NCBI GenBank assembly: GCA_019925795.1
Contig: CM034300.1
Span: 70,659,021-70,723,020, forward strand
Reading direction: 5' to 3'
DNA from: Dendrobium chrysotoxum
Lineage: Eukaryota > Streptophyta > Magnoliopsida > Asparagales > Orchidaceae
DNA: 64,000 nucleotides
Made by a program: the position numbers and the translations under genes. Positions 1 through 10,955 of the stretch are shown piece by piece; position 1 is the first letter of the stretch, and each line of letters opens with the position of its first letter. The notes under the pieces are model-generated. The model saw nothing but the letters and a program-made list of their open reading frames with translations. It was not told the origin of the DNA and did not search any database.

Positions 1-430
1 AGGAGGACTGGACTTGCTTCCCTAATTGACAGGCATCACACAGGTGGTCCTTAGTGAACTTAAGCTTGTGGAAACCTCTAACTAAGTCCTTTTGGGTGAC
101 TCTCCTAAGGGTTTTCATACTAGCATGACACAATCTCCTATGCCACAACCAAGACTCATCAGCAGTAGTTTTTAAGCAAATTGAATTTTTAGTTTTAATA
201 TAACTTACATCCAGCTTGTAGACATTATTGATCCTTTATCCCTCAAAATAATTTTATTATTTAAGCTTAAAATATAATAAGTGGGCAGGAATTTGATGTT
301 GTATCCTTTGTCACAGAGTTGACTGATGCTCATCAGGTTGTGTTTCAGTCTATCTACAAGCAAAACATTGTCAATCATAAAATTATTTGAATCACCAATT
401 ATACCTGAACCTACCACCCTCCTGGTGGAG
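1..430 (-). pseudogene. pol: Copia pol fragment: end of protease and pre-integrase zinc region
   Basis: On the minus strand the sequence resumes in the protease C-terminal part (VVGSGIIGDSNNFMIDN, LKHNLMSISQLCDKGY) and continues into the pre-integrase HHCC region (LCHASMK... and CDACQLG near base 1). The protease catalytic DSG stretch is absent because of the upstream deletion. A small indel near 236 shifts the frame, so the ORF starting at 417 ends in unrelated residues at 205 while homology continues in another frame. This copy keeps CAA (Gln) where the complete copy has a stop at 54030. Confidence 0.85.
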
Positions 431-1473
431 TTATCTTCAGCTTCATTCTCAGAGGAGTCGGATGCAGAATCTGCCCAGATTGCCTTCTAAATCCATTTCT
501 TGTCCTTACTGAACTTGTGTTTCTCCTCACCCTTCTCCTTGCTTGAGTGAGCTGTAAGTGTAGGACAATCAGTCTTAATGTGTCCAGGCTTCTTATATTC
601 AAAACAAACAGTATCAGATGAACCTTTAAAATTCTTGTTGGACTTACCATTGTTCCACTTCTGAAAGTTCTTATATTTCTTCCTTAGAAAGCTTTTGAAT
701 TGCCTAGTGATTAAGGCAACGTTATCGCTATCAAACCCGGAAGTATCCGTGTCAGTTTCGTTGGCCTTCAGTGCCACTATTTTCTCCTTCTTCTTTTCAC
801 CTGCATCAAGCTGTCTTTGGTTCACTCCTTGCTCGTAAGCAATGAGTGATCCAAGTAAGCTATCAATAGAGTAAGTATTCAAATCTTTAGATTCAGTGAT
901 TGCAGTTAATTTAGCATCATACGAAGAAGGCAAACATCTAAGAATTTTGTTCACTCTTTCATAGTTTGTAAGTTTTCTTCTTAAGGCATACAAAGAAGTA
1001 ACAATTTGAGTGAATCTTGTATACATTTTAGAAAGGGATTCAGTAGGTTTCATGCGAAAAAGTTCGTAGTTATGAAGCAATATGTTCAACCTAGATAATT
1101 TGACTTCAGTTATACCTTCATAAGTGATGCACAATCTATTCCAAATTTCTTTGCCAGTTGTACAAGTAAAAATATGTATGTAATCCTCAGATTTTAAAGC
1201 ACAGAAAAAATAGTTCAAACATTTAGCATTCAGTTGGGCTAAGTCACGATCATCAAAAGTCCAATCAGTAAAGGGCAGTTCAATTTTAACATTGTTAATC
1301 ATTCTAAACGGTGGCTCGTAGCCATCATTAACAAGCATCCACATGCGATAATCAATTGATTGAAGAAAAGTGGACATGCGAGTTTTCCAAAAATCAAAAG
1401 GTATGTTATCAAACAAAGGCGGTAATGTGATTGAATAACCTTCAGCAGTATTACGATTACCAAAGTTAGCCAT
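431..1473 (-). pseudogene. gag: Gag (capsid/nucleocapsid) of left-edge Copia element
   Basis: The reading frame starts at ATG 1473 and is open for 328 codons to a stop at 487-489. It encodes a UBN2/DUF4219-type Copia capsid: an N-terminal tract with the PPLFDNIPFDFWKTRM motif, then the central capsid region. One CCHC zinc knuckle follows, but it reads CFEYKKPGHIKTDC, so the second cysteine is tyrosine. Past the stop the frame is recognisable for about 18 residues (WADSASDSSE) and then jumps by deletion into protease sequence. Compared with the copy at 51676, this one lacks that copy's two gag stops, so it is the better-preserved gag in the window. Confidence 0.9.
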
Positions 1474-1511
1474 GGATCAAATTCAAAAGTTTTTCAAAAC
1501 TAGATTTTATG

Positions 1512-1529
1512 AATCCCGCTCTGATACTA
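1512..1529 (-). other. Primer-binding site (initiator Met-tRNA type)
   Basis: On the minus strand TAGTATCAGAGCGGGATT begins two bases after the LTR. It matches the plant initiator-tRNA complement TGGTATCAGAGC except for G to A at the second base, a change that would weaken priming in this copy. Confidence 0.85.
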
Positions 1530-2213
1530 CTTAGTAGTTGGATAGGGATGTTAAGCCCTGATGAACTAGTCCCGAGGCTAACCAAGAAGGGGGGTGAATT
1601 GGTTATTTAAAAATTTGTGAGCAACAGTATAAAATCTTTTCGATGATTTGCAGCGGAAACAAGTAAACACATAAAAAAAAATCAATCACAGATTTCACCC
1701 AAGCAGATAATCACAGAAAATTAAAGTGCAGAAAGTAATCAGAAAGAACACACCAAATTTTATAGTGATTCGGTCAACTTGACCTACGTCCACTTCCCGG
1801 AGCCTCCCCTCCGGGTATTGCACTAACTCAAAGTGTCTCTCCTTCTGCTCCCACAGTAAGGCGGAGAAGCCTGTACAAAACCTCCTTTCCACCAACACGG
1901 TGAGGCAGAGAACCTCAGAATCCTTTCGCTTTCTCCTGAAGCAGGCAGAGAACCTGAACTCCTTTCGCTTCCTCCTGAAGCGGGCAGAGAACCCAGATCT
2001 TCTTGCGAATGATCCTCTCACAAAGAGCACCAACAAGATGAGAGATGATGAACGGAGAAGACGACTCTGATCCTTACTTGGAGCAACCTTTATGAATCCC
2101 TCACAAAGTCCCCCTCACAAGATCCTCTCTCTCTCTCCCAAACTCTCTCTCTCTCTAAGGTTTCTCTGGAAAGGAAAGTGGCAAAAGATTTTTCTTGTTG
2201 GAAGAAAAAGATC

Positions 2214-2220
2214 TTTTATA
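2214..2220 (-). promoter_or_regulatory. TATA box of left-copy LTR
   Basis: TATAAAA on the minus strand, in the same position relative to the dyad array and the GGGC/GCCC hairpin as in the other two LTRs. It probably sets the start of the genomic RNA. Confidence 0.6.
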
Positions 2221-2263
2221 GGAGGGCTCAAAATTTGCCCTAAATCTCAACTGGTCGGCCAAG

Positions 2264-2954
2264 ATCGTCCAGGACGATCGATAGATCGTCATGTACAATC
2301 AGTTCAAAATCAGCTATTTCAGCCTGGACGATCTGGCTCTTCTGGACGATCAGTGGAAAAAATTGTTCAGATCGTCCCGTACGATTCTGCTATCATCTGG
2401 GGCGATTAGTGTAAATTCAAGAATTTCGTCCAGAAGACCGCTCTGATCGTCCAGAGAAACTTGTGCTGGACGACCTAAAAATGACTTGATCGTCCAGGAC
2501 GATACGTATATCGTCCTGTATGCTTAGTTCAAAAAGTGCCAAAATCGTCCTGATCACTGCTTTGGACGTACAGCTGAAAAACACTAGACGATCATGATCG
2601 TCCCGGACGATCTTGCGATCGTCCCGGATGATATGATCGTACCGGACGATATGATCGTACCAATTAAATATTAATTGTTTTCCTTAATTACCAGACTAAT
2701 TTAGGCATGATTGTACTGGATCGTCTAGGATGATACACGAATCGTCCGGGACGATCAGATCAAATCTCTAAAATTAAAACTTGCCTAACTTGATCTAATG
2801 GCTGAGAATTTCTGATTTGAGCCTATCATCTCGTACGATGTATGGATCGTCCAGGATGATCGGCTTAATCAGATAGACTTAACTTGGTCGCCCTAATTAG
2901 GGTTTCTATTTTTACTTGATCGTTCAGGACGATGTGAATATCGTCCAGGACGAT
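2264..2954. promoter_or_regulatory. Array of paired 15-bp dyads in the LTR (left copy)
   Basis: At least ten near-palindromes of the form ATCGTCC-N-GGACGAT occur here. Five pairs are separated by exactly six bases: 2264/2285, 2489/2510, 2597/2618, 2720/2741 and 2919/2940. Most deviations are CG to TG or CA. The array lies upstream (minus-strand sense) of the TATA box at 2220-2214. Read on the LTR sense strand, the spacers CTATCG and ATTCAC recur at matching places in the other LTRs. No known factor is recognised for this site. Confidence 0.85.
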
Positions 2955-3206
2955 TTGAACAAAAAAATTGAACAAAAACTCTAATTCACTCAAGCTCTCC
3001 CCCTGAGTGTGTGTGCAAGGTTACTTAGCTAGGGGATCAATTACATTATAATTGACTCAAGAAAAGGAAAAACAGTACATTTAGACACACTTGGACCCGA
3101 TCTTGAGTTGGCTTGAGTTGCTTTTGATCTTTTGTACCTGAAATGGATTGGCCAAGCTAAATAGAATACAATCATATTTGTCATTATCAAAACCAGATTT
3201 GCAACA

Positions 3207-4530
3207 GTCTATTTATAGATTTTGAGAGTGGTATGTCCCATAAATATGGAGAAGATATGGGGTAAATTTAGAGTGTTCCATCGGACGACCCATACTGATT
3301 TTCTCAATCATGAAATATTTGTCAAGCATTGAAGTGCCTTAATGATGCCATAATTAAGCGATCTTGAGCTCATTGGATTCATTTCATCGAGCCCCTCGAT
3401 TTGGCTATAACATACTGCATTTGGATATCTTTTGGTAATCCAATTAATTTTTTGAAGCTTTCAAATGCGTTTTGGTCCTTTGATTTTGGCTTATTTGGGC
3501 TTAGATTAGAGCAAATTTGGTGTTGTTGGGTTCGTCTCCATGAGATGTTCAATTTGACTTTAAGTTTGCTAAAATTGGAGTTTGGATGGTCTCAAATTTA
3601 ATTTTGGACAAATTTAATTTTGGAAGTTTCCAATTCAGATTTGCTTCAAAATTCGTGCTTGGTCAAAAATGATTTTTGATGAAGTATCAATAAATTAGGA
3701 TCTATTTGAAATGCCTTTAGCTTTTAGTAAGTAAGATTGTAAAACTATTATAGGGAAAATATATTTTTTAAAACTGCTATAAAAAATAGCTTCCAATCAC
3801 AAATTCTTTTTTTTGAAAGCAATGATAAAATACTAGATAAATAGAGTTGTGGTTACGATTAGAAAAGCAAACTAATAAGAAAGTTGGGTATGTTTTGGAT
3901 AAATTTTTGGTTGCTTTCATTTTAAATAACAATCATAATTTTATTTGATTACTATTTTCTTGATACTTTTTCATTGTTTTCCAAAAAAAATTATTTTGAA
4001 AAGCTACTTTTTACAATTACAGTGGCAAAGTAGCTTTCTCTGAATCAACTTCACAATCAACTTTATGAAATACTACATCAGTCTCATATAGACCCTTAGT
4101 CAAACGAAATTAATGTTACAAAATGCAGCTTTTCACAATATAAATTTCTGAATAGCAGTGAAAAAAGTGAGATAATAGTAGCTAAATAAAATTATGATTG
4201 CTCTTATATATTTATTTATTTATTTATAAGTTTTTTTGTTGTTAATGCGTTTAAATTTTTATTTATAATTAAAACATGAAGCTTCTAAACTTCTTAAAGT
4301 ATTATAGAGGTTATGATTTTCAAGTATATTAAACCATAATTTGTAGTGTCGATTTTTGGATTTTCTTTTGACGTCAAAGACAATTAATTAATCTTGTATA
4401 ATGCTCGTGACGCTTATCCGGTTTCAGACCTTTTGTCCCTTTCTTCTTAATTGATTTTGAAGGAAAATTTTAATCAGCCCATTTGTTGGTTGGGAGCTCA
4501 AATTTTCATTCTTAATTTATTAGTTGAGAG
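3207..4530. other. Intergenic DNA with a decayed MITE
   Basis: No gene recognised. 3720-4096 is rich in the AAGCTACTTT/AAAGTAGCTT motifs of the MITE family described at 29719-29907 and 30689-30894. The rest is AT-rich and without long ORFs. Confidence 0.5.
3886..4096. mobile_element. MITE copy, divergent
   Basis: Similar in layout to 30689-30894: a TGTTTTGGATAAATTT-like end, an AACAATCATAATTTTAT tract, AGTAGCTT motifs, and a closing stretch with ACAATCAACTTTATGAAAT before a GACCC end. Terminal repeats are weak, so the limits are approximate. Confidence 0.45.
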
Positions 4531-5174
4531 TAGTGGTGCAAGTGAGCTGAGCCGACTCGCGAACTAACTCAAGCTCGACTTGTTAATGAGCTCGCTAGTC
4601 GAGATTATCGAGTTTCAAGCTTGAGCAGAATTTTGAGCTCGAGTTCAATCAATCTGAAGCTCGGCTTGATTACACGCGAGCAGGCTCGGACGTGAAATCG
4701 CGGGGGGGAGGGGGGGCTGGAAGCGAGCTCGTACGTGGGCTCTGATGCTAAATCGTGGGGTGGGGAAGGTCAGATCACAGGATGGGAAGGTGAAATTGCA
4801 AGTAAGTCGGTCGGGCGTGTGCCACGGATCGGAGACGGGGTTGCGCAAGTCATGCGTGCAGACGAGCTGCGTGATTCAACCGAGCATGAATGATGGATAG
4901 GGTATGCTCGACGAGGGAGATACATTGTGTGTTGGATCAACCTACACAGAAGGAGTTCGGATGCAGCCACACAGACGTAGGGCGGAATCGGAACCCGCGT
5001 GGGGTGGAAGTGAACGCAAAATCGAGCTCGAACCGCAGGATCGAGCCACTAGATGAGCTCGTTTTAGTGGCACGAGCCGAGCTCGAGCTCGACTGGAGTC
5101 GAGCTTGGGATGGCTCATGAGTCGAGCTCGAGTTAGGCCTGACTCGAGCAAGACTTGACTCGTTTGCACGCCTA
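4531..5174. mobile_element. hAT-type MITE (644 bp), target duplication GTTGAGAG
   Basis: The ends are inverted repeats: TAGTGGTGCAAGTGAG at 4531, and the complement of the right end reads TAGGCGTGCAAACGAG. A perfect 8-bp direct repeat GTTGAGAG flanks the element (4523-4530 and 5175-5182), the length typical of hAT superfamily elements. Both subterminal regions are dense in GAGCTCGAG/CTCGAGCT motifs, likely transposase-binding repeats. It has no transposase and is markedly more GC-rich than its surroundings. Confidence 0.9.
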
Positions 5175-7843
5175 GTTGAGAGGTTAAGATTGTAATTAAA
5201 AAATCTTAATATATATATATATATATATAATCTGAATGAAATTATGATTAATTAGTTCATTATCCCTAAAGTTTAAATATATTTCATAAGAGTTGGTTTC
5301 TTAATTAAAATGAATTGAATAAGTGTTATTTCAAACAAAATCATATTGAATGTCTTCTTTTGGTCAATATTAAATATTGATATGTTCTCTAAAATTTTAT
5401 TAGATTGCACACAAAATTTGATGCATTTTTTAGATTCTAGATTGCTAGTATCAGAGCTGAAAATTTTAGAAATTATTTTCCAAGTCAATTGAACTGTGAT
5501 TTTTGCAAAATTTATGATTGAGGCAATATGTTTGTACGAGTTGAATCAAATAGGGGAAAATTATATAGATTGAGTTTGAATGGACTTAAATGAAACGCTT
5601 AGAAGTATAATTAAAAATTTCTGGCTATTAGAGGTGTTAAATGCTCTTCAAATTTACCTGATTATAAAAAAAATGACAATCTAGATTGCAGGAGTAAAAT
5701 GTCAAAAGAGCTCTTAGTTTCAAATTTGTTAAGATGCTAAAATATCCACACACACAAAAAAGAGAGTCAAGAGGGCCTATTTGAACCTTTCGATAGCATG
5801 TCCATGACTATGATAAGATGATAATCCCACCCTCTTGAATCCATAAATAGGCCTTATTAAGTTTTACATATTCAGAAAAGGATTTTAGTAAATAAATTTT
5901 AGATTGTAGAATTTTCAAGAGGTTACTCAAAATTTTCTGATAGTGTTGTTGATTGGCCATCATGCCCATCATCATTCATGGAAGAATGTTGACCATCAAC
6001 CAACATCGATGCCCTCTATCACAAGTTGCTCGACATCCAGCATATATCAATAATTGACACCACCATCACTTTAACATAAACTAGCACTTGACATTTGTTA
6101 TTCATTGATGTGCGACGCCAATAGAGCTATTGTTGACAATCTTTATGAATAATCATTTACTATCTGCTAATAATTGATGCTCTACATCCACCAAGCACTA
6201 ACATTCGACAAATTTGTTCAAGACAGTTGCTCTCCTTTCATATTAGGAGAACAATCATTCTGAGCACCCAATTGTCATTGGACTTTTGATAATTCTTGTT
6301 GATCATCACTTAAGATAAGGGGGCATTATACATTTTGAGGGGTTAATAATAGATGTAGGTGGGTATAGCTATCAAAATGTAGAGCTTTTAGTAGCAATAA
6401 CATATATCTTCTTCCTTCTACAAAAGAGAAAGGGCTAAAGATGGGAGGAAGAAGGGTAGGGAAGTGTTGGTGGAACTAGAGTAATGGCTTTAAGTAGTAT
6501 GGGTATTGTTTGAGGATTCATTCATTTAGATACCTAGTCTAAATGATCATAATAAGATTCTCCTTTTAGGAACAGAAGTTCTTCTCAATGTGTTAAAAGG
6601 ACCAAGGTGGCGCCATGAGTAATCCAACAGTCATAGGGTTTTTTTTTCATTCTTTATTGTGGGCAAGCAATCCTAGATGTACTCTATAAGAATCTATGCA
6701 GATCCCATACATTTTTTTGTATATAATTATCTAGTTTTAAGCAAAGATGCCAATGAGAGTTGATTAGTGTCTTTGAAGAAAAGGTGATTCATAAGGAAAG
6801 GGGTCAATTATCATGTATGTACACTAGACATTAGATGGAAAATGTCGAAATGGTAAGCCAATAAGATAAAAACTATTACACAAATCCAAGTGAAAAGTAG
6901 TTAGTTGAGGCTAGCTCAAAATATGCACTTAGAAGTCGACACTAAGTATTTTTTCTAGAATGCTATCAAGTGAGGGGTCATTTTCCAGAGCAAGTTGGTA
7001 ACATGGAACAATACTTCCTGTCCTAATAGACAAGTAAACAAAAAAATATAGAAAGTTACTAATTTGGTAAGATCAGATGTCAGGATGGCACAAAAGCTGA
7101 GTGGAAGGATAATGAGATGGACGAAAGGTGGTGTCAAGAAATGAGCACCAAAGATTTAACCTCTAGGGAAAAGTTGTTAGTTGGAATGAGCAAAGAAAAG
7201 GGAATAAATTAAAGGCTAAGAGGGTGAAAGCAAGAATTTGACATCATCCAATGGACATTAACTTAGGAGTTCACAAGGAGTTAGTGTTCAAAGTTGATTT
7301 GAGAGGGGAAGATAACTAAAATTCAAATATTATTGTGCTGCATAGGAATCCAACACTAGATCCACAAGCCAGTTGACATAAAATAATCAGCGAATAGGCT
7401 TTGTATTGTTGGATTTGCTCAACGGACACTGAAAATAGTTACTCAATCATTCCAACAATGGATGATTAATCTAGGCAAAGTCTTCTAGCTCCTTGATGGT
7501 CATGATGAGGGCTATGATTGTCTAAGTAGATTATAAGCTCAAGTTTTACAGCTAGAATTGATTAATTAAAAATTAAATTGTCTTGAAAATAACTAGTCAA
7601 AGGCTCAAATTTGGGTTAAGGTTTGTTTCCTTAGTCTACAAACAAACGAGGTCTATATAGTAAGTTGAGGAGATTGATTGGTCCTGTAAGGGAGTTTAGT
7701 TTGTAACTATTATAATCTTAGAGTACAAATGATAAAGCTGGGACTTGGGCATTATGATTTGAGTGCTAAATAATATGTTTAAATTGAGGAGCCTCAAAGT
7801 GTGAAAAGATAGGTCAATAATATAAACCTCAATAAGTATAATA
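5175..7843. other. Intergenic DNA, no gene recognised
   Basis: AT-rich, with a short AT microsatellite at about 5211-5229. I see no coding similarity, LTR pair or terminal inverted repeats that I can support. Confidence 0.6.
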
Positions 7844-8087
7844 TGTAATACTCAAAACTCAAAAAATAAACTTATTTGAAAAATATGAAAAATATGTATG
7901 GAGCACTTCCACGAAGATGCTCTCTATTATACAGTAACTCTGGAGGCGGCATGTAGCACAACGATGCTGGGTCACTTGGACGTCGCAGTATTAGACATTA
8001 AAATAAGTTTTTATATATATTTAATAAAAATCCCTGCCACCGCCTCACTCCCTCTTTCACTCTCATTTGCTTGGCCGGAGTGTGACA
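7844..8087 (+). repeat. 5' LTR of the small outer LTR element
   Basis: 244 bp, TGTAATACTC...TGTGACA, aligning with 13461-13765. The second copy carries about 60 extra bases (around 13540-13600). Confidence 0.7.
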
Positions 8088-8091
8088 AAAG

Positions 8092-8105
8092 TGGTATCAG
8101 AATAA
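8092..8105 (+). other. Primer-binding site of outer LTR element
   Basis: TGGTATCAGAATAA, four bases after the LTR end; it matches the initiator Met-tRNA type over the first ten bases. Confidence 0.55.
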
Positions 8106-8233
8106 TAATTAGTTAAATAATTTGATTGAAACTAGAGCTGCATTATTGATTGGATTAATTATCGGTTAAATATGCTTGTAGGTTTATGTTGTTTCAAAGG
8201 ATTTATTTTATAGTTGAGATTTTTTTAGTGATC

Positions 8234-8503
8234 AGACAAACAAATCCGAAAGAAAAGAAGTCTGAACTCGATATTGAAGTATTTTTGGTGATATTTGAGA
8301 ATATGGTAAAGTTTGCTGACATGATCTTTTAGACGATGAAAGATAAATTAGTAAAATATTTTGTACAAAATTATAAGAAAATAGGTGAAAGTAGCGAGAA
8401 AAAGATTGATAAGATTGTCAAAGCACCATCCACTCTGAAATGTATCTAGTGTGGGAGAAGATATGTTGTACCCTGCTATAGGGTGACAGGAAAATATATT
8501 AGA
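8234..8503 (+). pseudogene. gag: Gag remnant with nucleocapsid-like segment
   Basis: A frame of about 90 codons with only two stops encodes a lysine-rich segment. It ends in LKCI-stop-CGRRYVVPCYRVTGKY, which has the C-x2-C-G...C spacing of a retroelement zinc knuckle, although the expected histidine is not clear. The frame is cut at 8503 by the inner element. After 13116 a short stretch (CVDYKH, VDYSLPES) may be its continuation. There is no sign of protease, reverse transcriptase or integrase, so this was either a non-autonomous Gypsy-like element or has lost pol. Confidence 0.5.
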
Positions 8504-10676
8504 TGTAATAACCCATATTTTGACTCAGGTAAATAATTTTTTAGAGTCATTATAACTCTAAATTATAAATAATCTTTGTCATAGTGTTGTTATTATAGTA
8601 TTTTACTTGCACGAATTTTTTCGTAATTTTTCGGCGCCGATATAATTCTTTAAGAAATTAGCACCTATCAGTATAAGTGAGGATTTTAAGATCGTTAGGT
8701 GTTAGATTTGCAAATTGATTTTACCGATATTTTTTTAAATAAAATTTTTAATTTTATGAATATTTTTTTATAATTTTAAAAGCTCCAAAAGAATTTTAAT
8801 AAATTTTATACTGATTATTAATTAAATAATAAAATAAAATTTATATTATATTATTATTATTTTATAAAATATCTTAAAGCGCTAAAGGCTTTAAAATTCC
8901 TTTCATTTCTTCTTAGTTCTTTAGCTAACAGAGAAAAATTAGAGAAAATAAGAGAGGAAAAGAGCAGAGAGAAAGAAAAGCTTGGATTTTGGTAGTCGAT
9001 GTGTTATTTTCATCCATTGGGCCAGTTAGAAAATTTACTCATCTCATTATAAGGAACCTTTACCCTAGTTCTAATTTCAAAAATTTTATATTTTTGATAT
9101 TTTTTTGATCAAATTTATATTTTTATTACCGAAAAATATGAATAACTTTGTATTAACAAAACTTTCACCACGTAACTTTTTATATGTTATAGAGATCGAG
9201 ATCATGAACATTTTGAGTATTTATTTGAGATTTTTAATGGGTAATTTTGAAAATACAATAATTTTTGTCTCCCTAGAAATTTATTTTGATGTCTAAAAAT
9301 AGTGAAGTAGTTCAACTAAAGCTTCAGAATATTATTTTATATAATATCTAATAATTTAGTTAAATTTTAAAAATATAAATTTTTGCTTAGTATGATTTTT
9401 ATTGTCTGTTGTTAGGACATTTTGACATTTTTTGAATTAAGCTTAATTATATTTTATTTACTGCAATGCATTGAAAATAAATGTGGATATGTGCTTGAGT
9501 AATAGCTGGTCACTGTTACTATTATAATATTATAATAATAGTGTGTGTGTGTGTGTTTAAAAGACATGTAAAGATTAATTGACCCGTTGGTTGGAGACTG
9601 ATTAACATATACGGGATGGTGGGCCGACGGGCTTTCCTTTAAATAAAGTGATTTGGTGTTATCCTCTACTAATTCATGTGATGCACTGGTTGAGAGTTAT
9701 AAAGAGATTATTATTGTGCCGATGGGCAAAGAGTGACGACACTATTAATTAAGCCAACGATTTATTAATACTGATACTAACACTGAAACACCGTGACAGC
9801 CAGAACTTCTTACTTATTTAGTGTGACTACTTAAATGCATGTTTTAAGGTATTATTCTTATTATTATACAGATTTATTAGTACTACACAGATTTATTATT
9901 ATTATATTATTCTACTACTTCAGCCACTAAATTGTTATTATTACCGACGTGGATGTTGATACTATTTAATAATATTAATTCAATGTACTTAATACTAAGC
10001 ATGTGATATATTAAGCATGTGATATAGGAGGTTTAGATAGCTTGTGTATAATCTTATATAATTTTATTACATTAATTTAATTTTGACAGTTTTTACTAAT
10101 ATTTTGATTTGATGTTTTATTCGATTACAAAGATATGACTGATTTCTAGATTTGACACTCATTCTGGGTAACTAATTTACCAGCTGTTGTACTACAATTT
10201 TTTACTATTTATAAATTTTACTGCTATTATTTTAAGTTTTACTATTCTTGTACTGATTCAATAATCATAAATATGTAACTACAATGATTTAATTATTAAC
10301 ATACATATTACTTCTTTATAGTGCTTTAAATTTAGTTGTAAGTTTGGGTTGCTTGCTGAGCTTATGAGCTCATTATATGTGATTAAATGATTTCGGGTCA
10401 GGGCAGACGAATAGGGGTGTGAGGCTGGTTAGGATTTTTTAAGTTCTATATTTTTTTTTTCTTTTATACTCAGGACAGAATAGTTATGATATGATTATAT
10501 AGATCCTGAGTATTATATAATTTTTGGGAATGAATATAAATATGTACATTAATATTTTGAATTATAGAATCTATTTTTATTGTTTATTACTAATAGATAA
10601 TATTAGATAGCTCTGGTTGTTATTTATTAAAAGATTAAAAGAATAATTCTTCTAATGTAGATTCTAAGACATCACA
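8504..10676 (+). repeat. 5' LTR of inner LTR element
   Basis: Starts TGTAATAACCCATATTTTG and ends GACATCACA. It includes a GT microsatellite (about 9541-9556) and many positions where this copy and the second LTR differ by C/T or G/A. Confidence 0.85.
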
Positions 10677-10955
10677 ATTGGTATTAGAGTATAGTTGTTG
10701 GAAGAATTGATTGTTACCAGAGCTGTAGGATTTGATTGAGAGTTGGGTAGGATAGGTAGTTTAAGGTGTATTAGTTTGCATATATAGTTGAATGACATGT
10801 GATAGAATGAACTGTATGCTTGTATGATTTTTATGGGTTTTAATTTGATTTTGATTTGATTTGAGTTTTGATTGGACGAATTTAGTTTATATCGATTTTG
10901 TGCCCGAATCCTTAAGGGAAATATCGGGGGTGATATTTTCTTAAGGTGGATAGAT

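Larger units (their letters stand above)
1..3206 (-). mobile_element. Ty1/Copia (SIRE-like) retrotransposon, left part, running off the window edge
   Basis: Read on the minus strand this holds a full LTR (3206 to 1532), primer-binding site, gag, and a shortened start of pol that leaves the window at base 1 within the pre-integrase zinc region. It belongs to the same family as the complete copy at 49928-61565: LTR ends, PBS and gag are closely similar. The 3' half of pol, the third ORF and the other LTR lie outside the window, so the target duplication cannot be tested; the bases just outside the LTR are GTCTA at 3207-3211. An internal deletion removes the gag C-terminus and the protease active site. 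Confidence 0.93.
1532..3206 (-). repeat. 5' LTR of the left-edge Copia element
   Basis: About 1,675 bp on the minus strand, starting TGTTGCAAATC at 3206 and ending just before the two-base gap and PBS. It aligns end to end with the LTRs at 49928-51620 and 59897-61565. The last bases are ACTA instead of TTCA, so the terminal CA is mutated or the boundary is shifted by a base or two. It contains the dyad array, a TATA box and about two units of the 39-bp minisatellite (three in the other copies). Confidence 0.92.

Noticed and set aside
4645..5169. Several short ORFs on both strands around 4.6-5.2 kb
   Set aside because: They fall in the GC-rich hAT-type MITE and reflect its repeats, not a gene.
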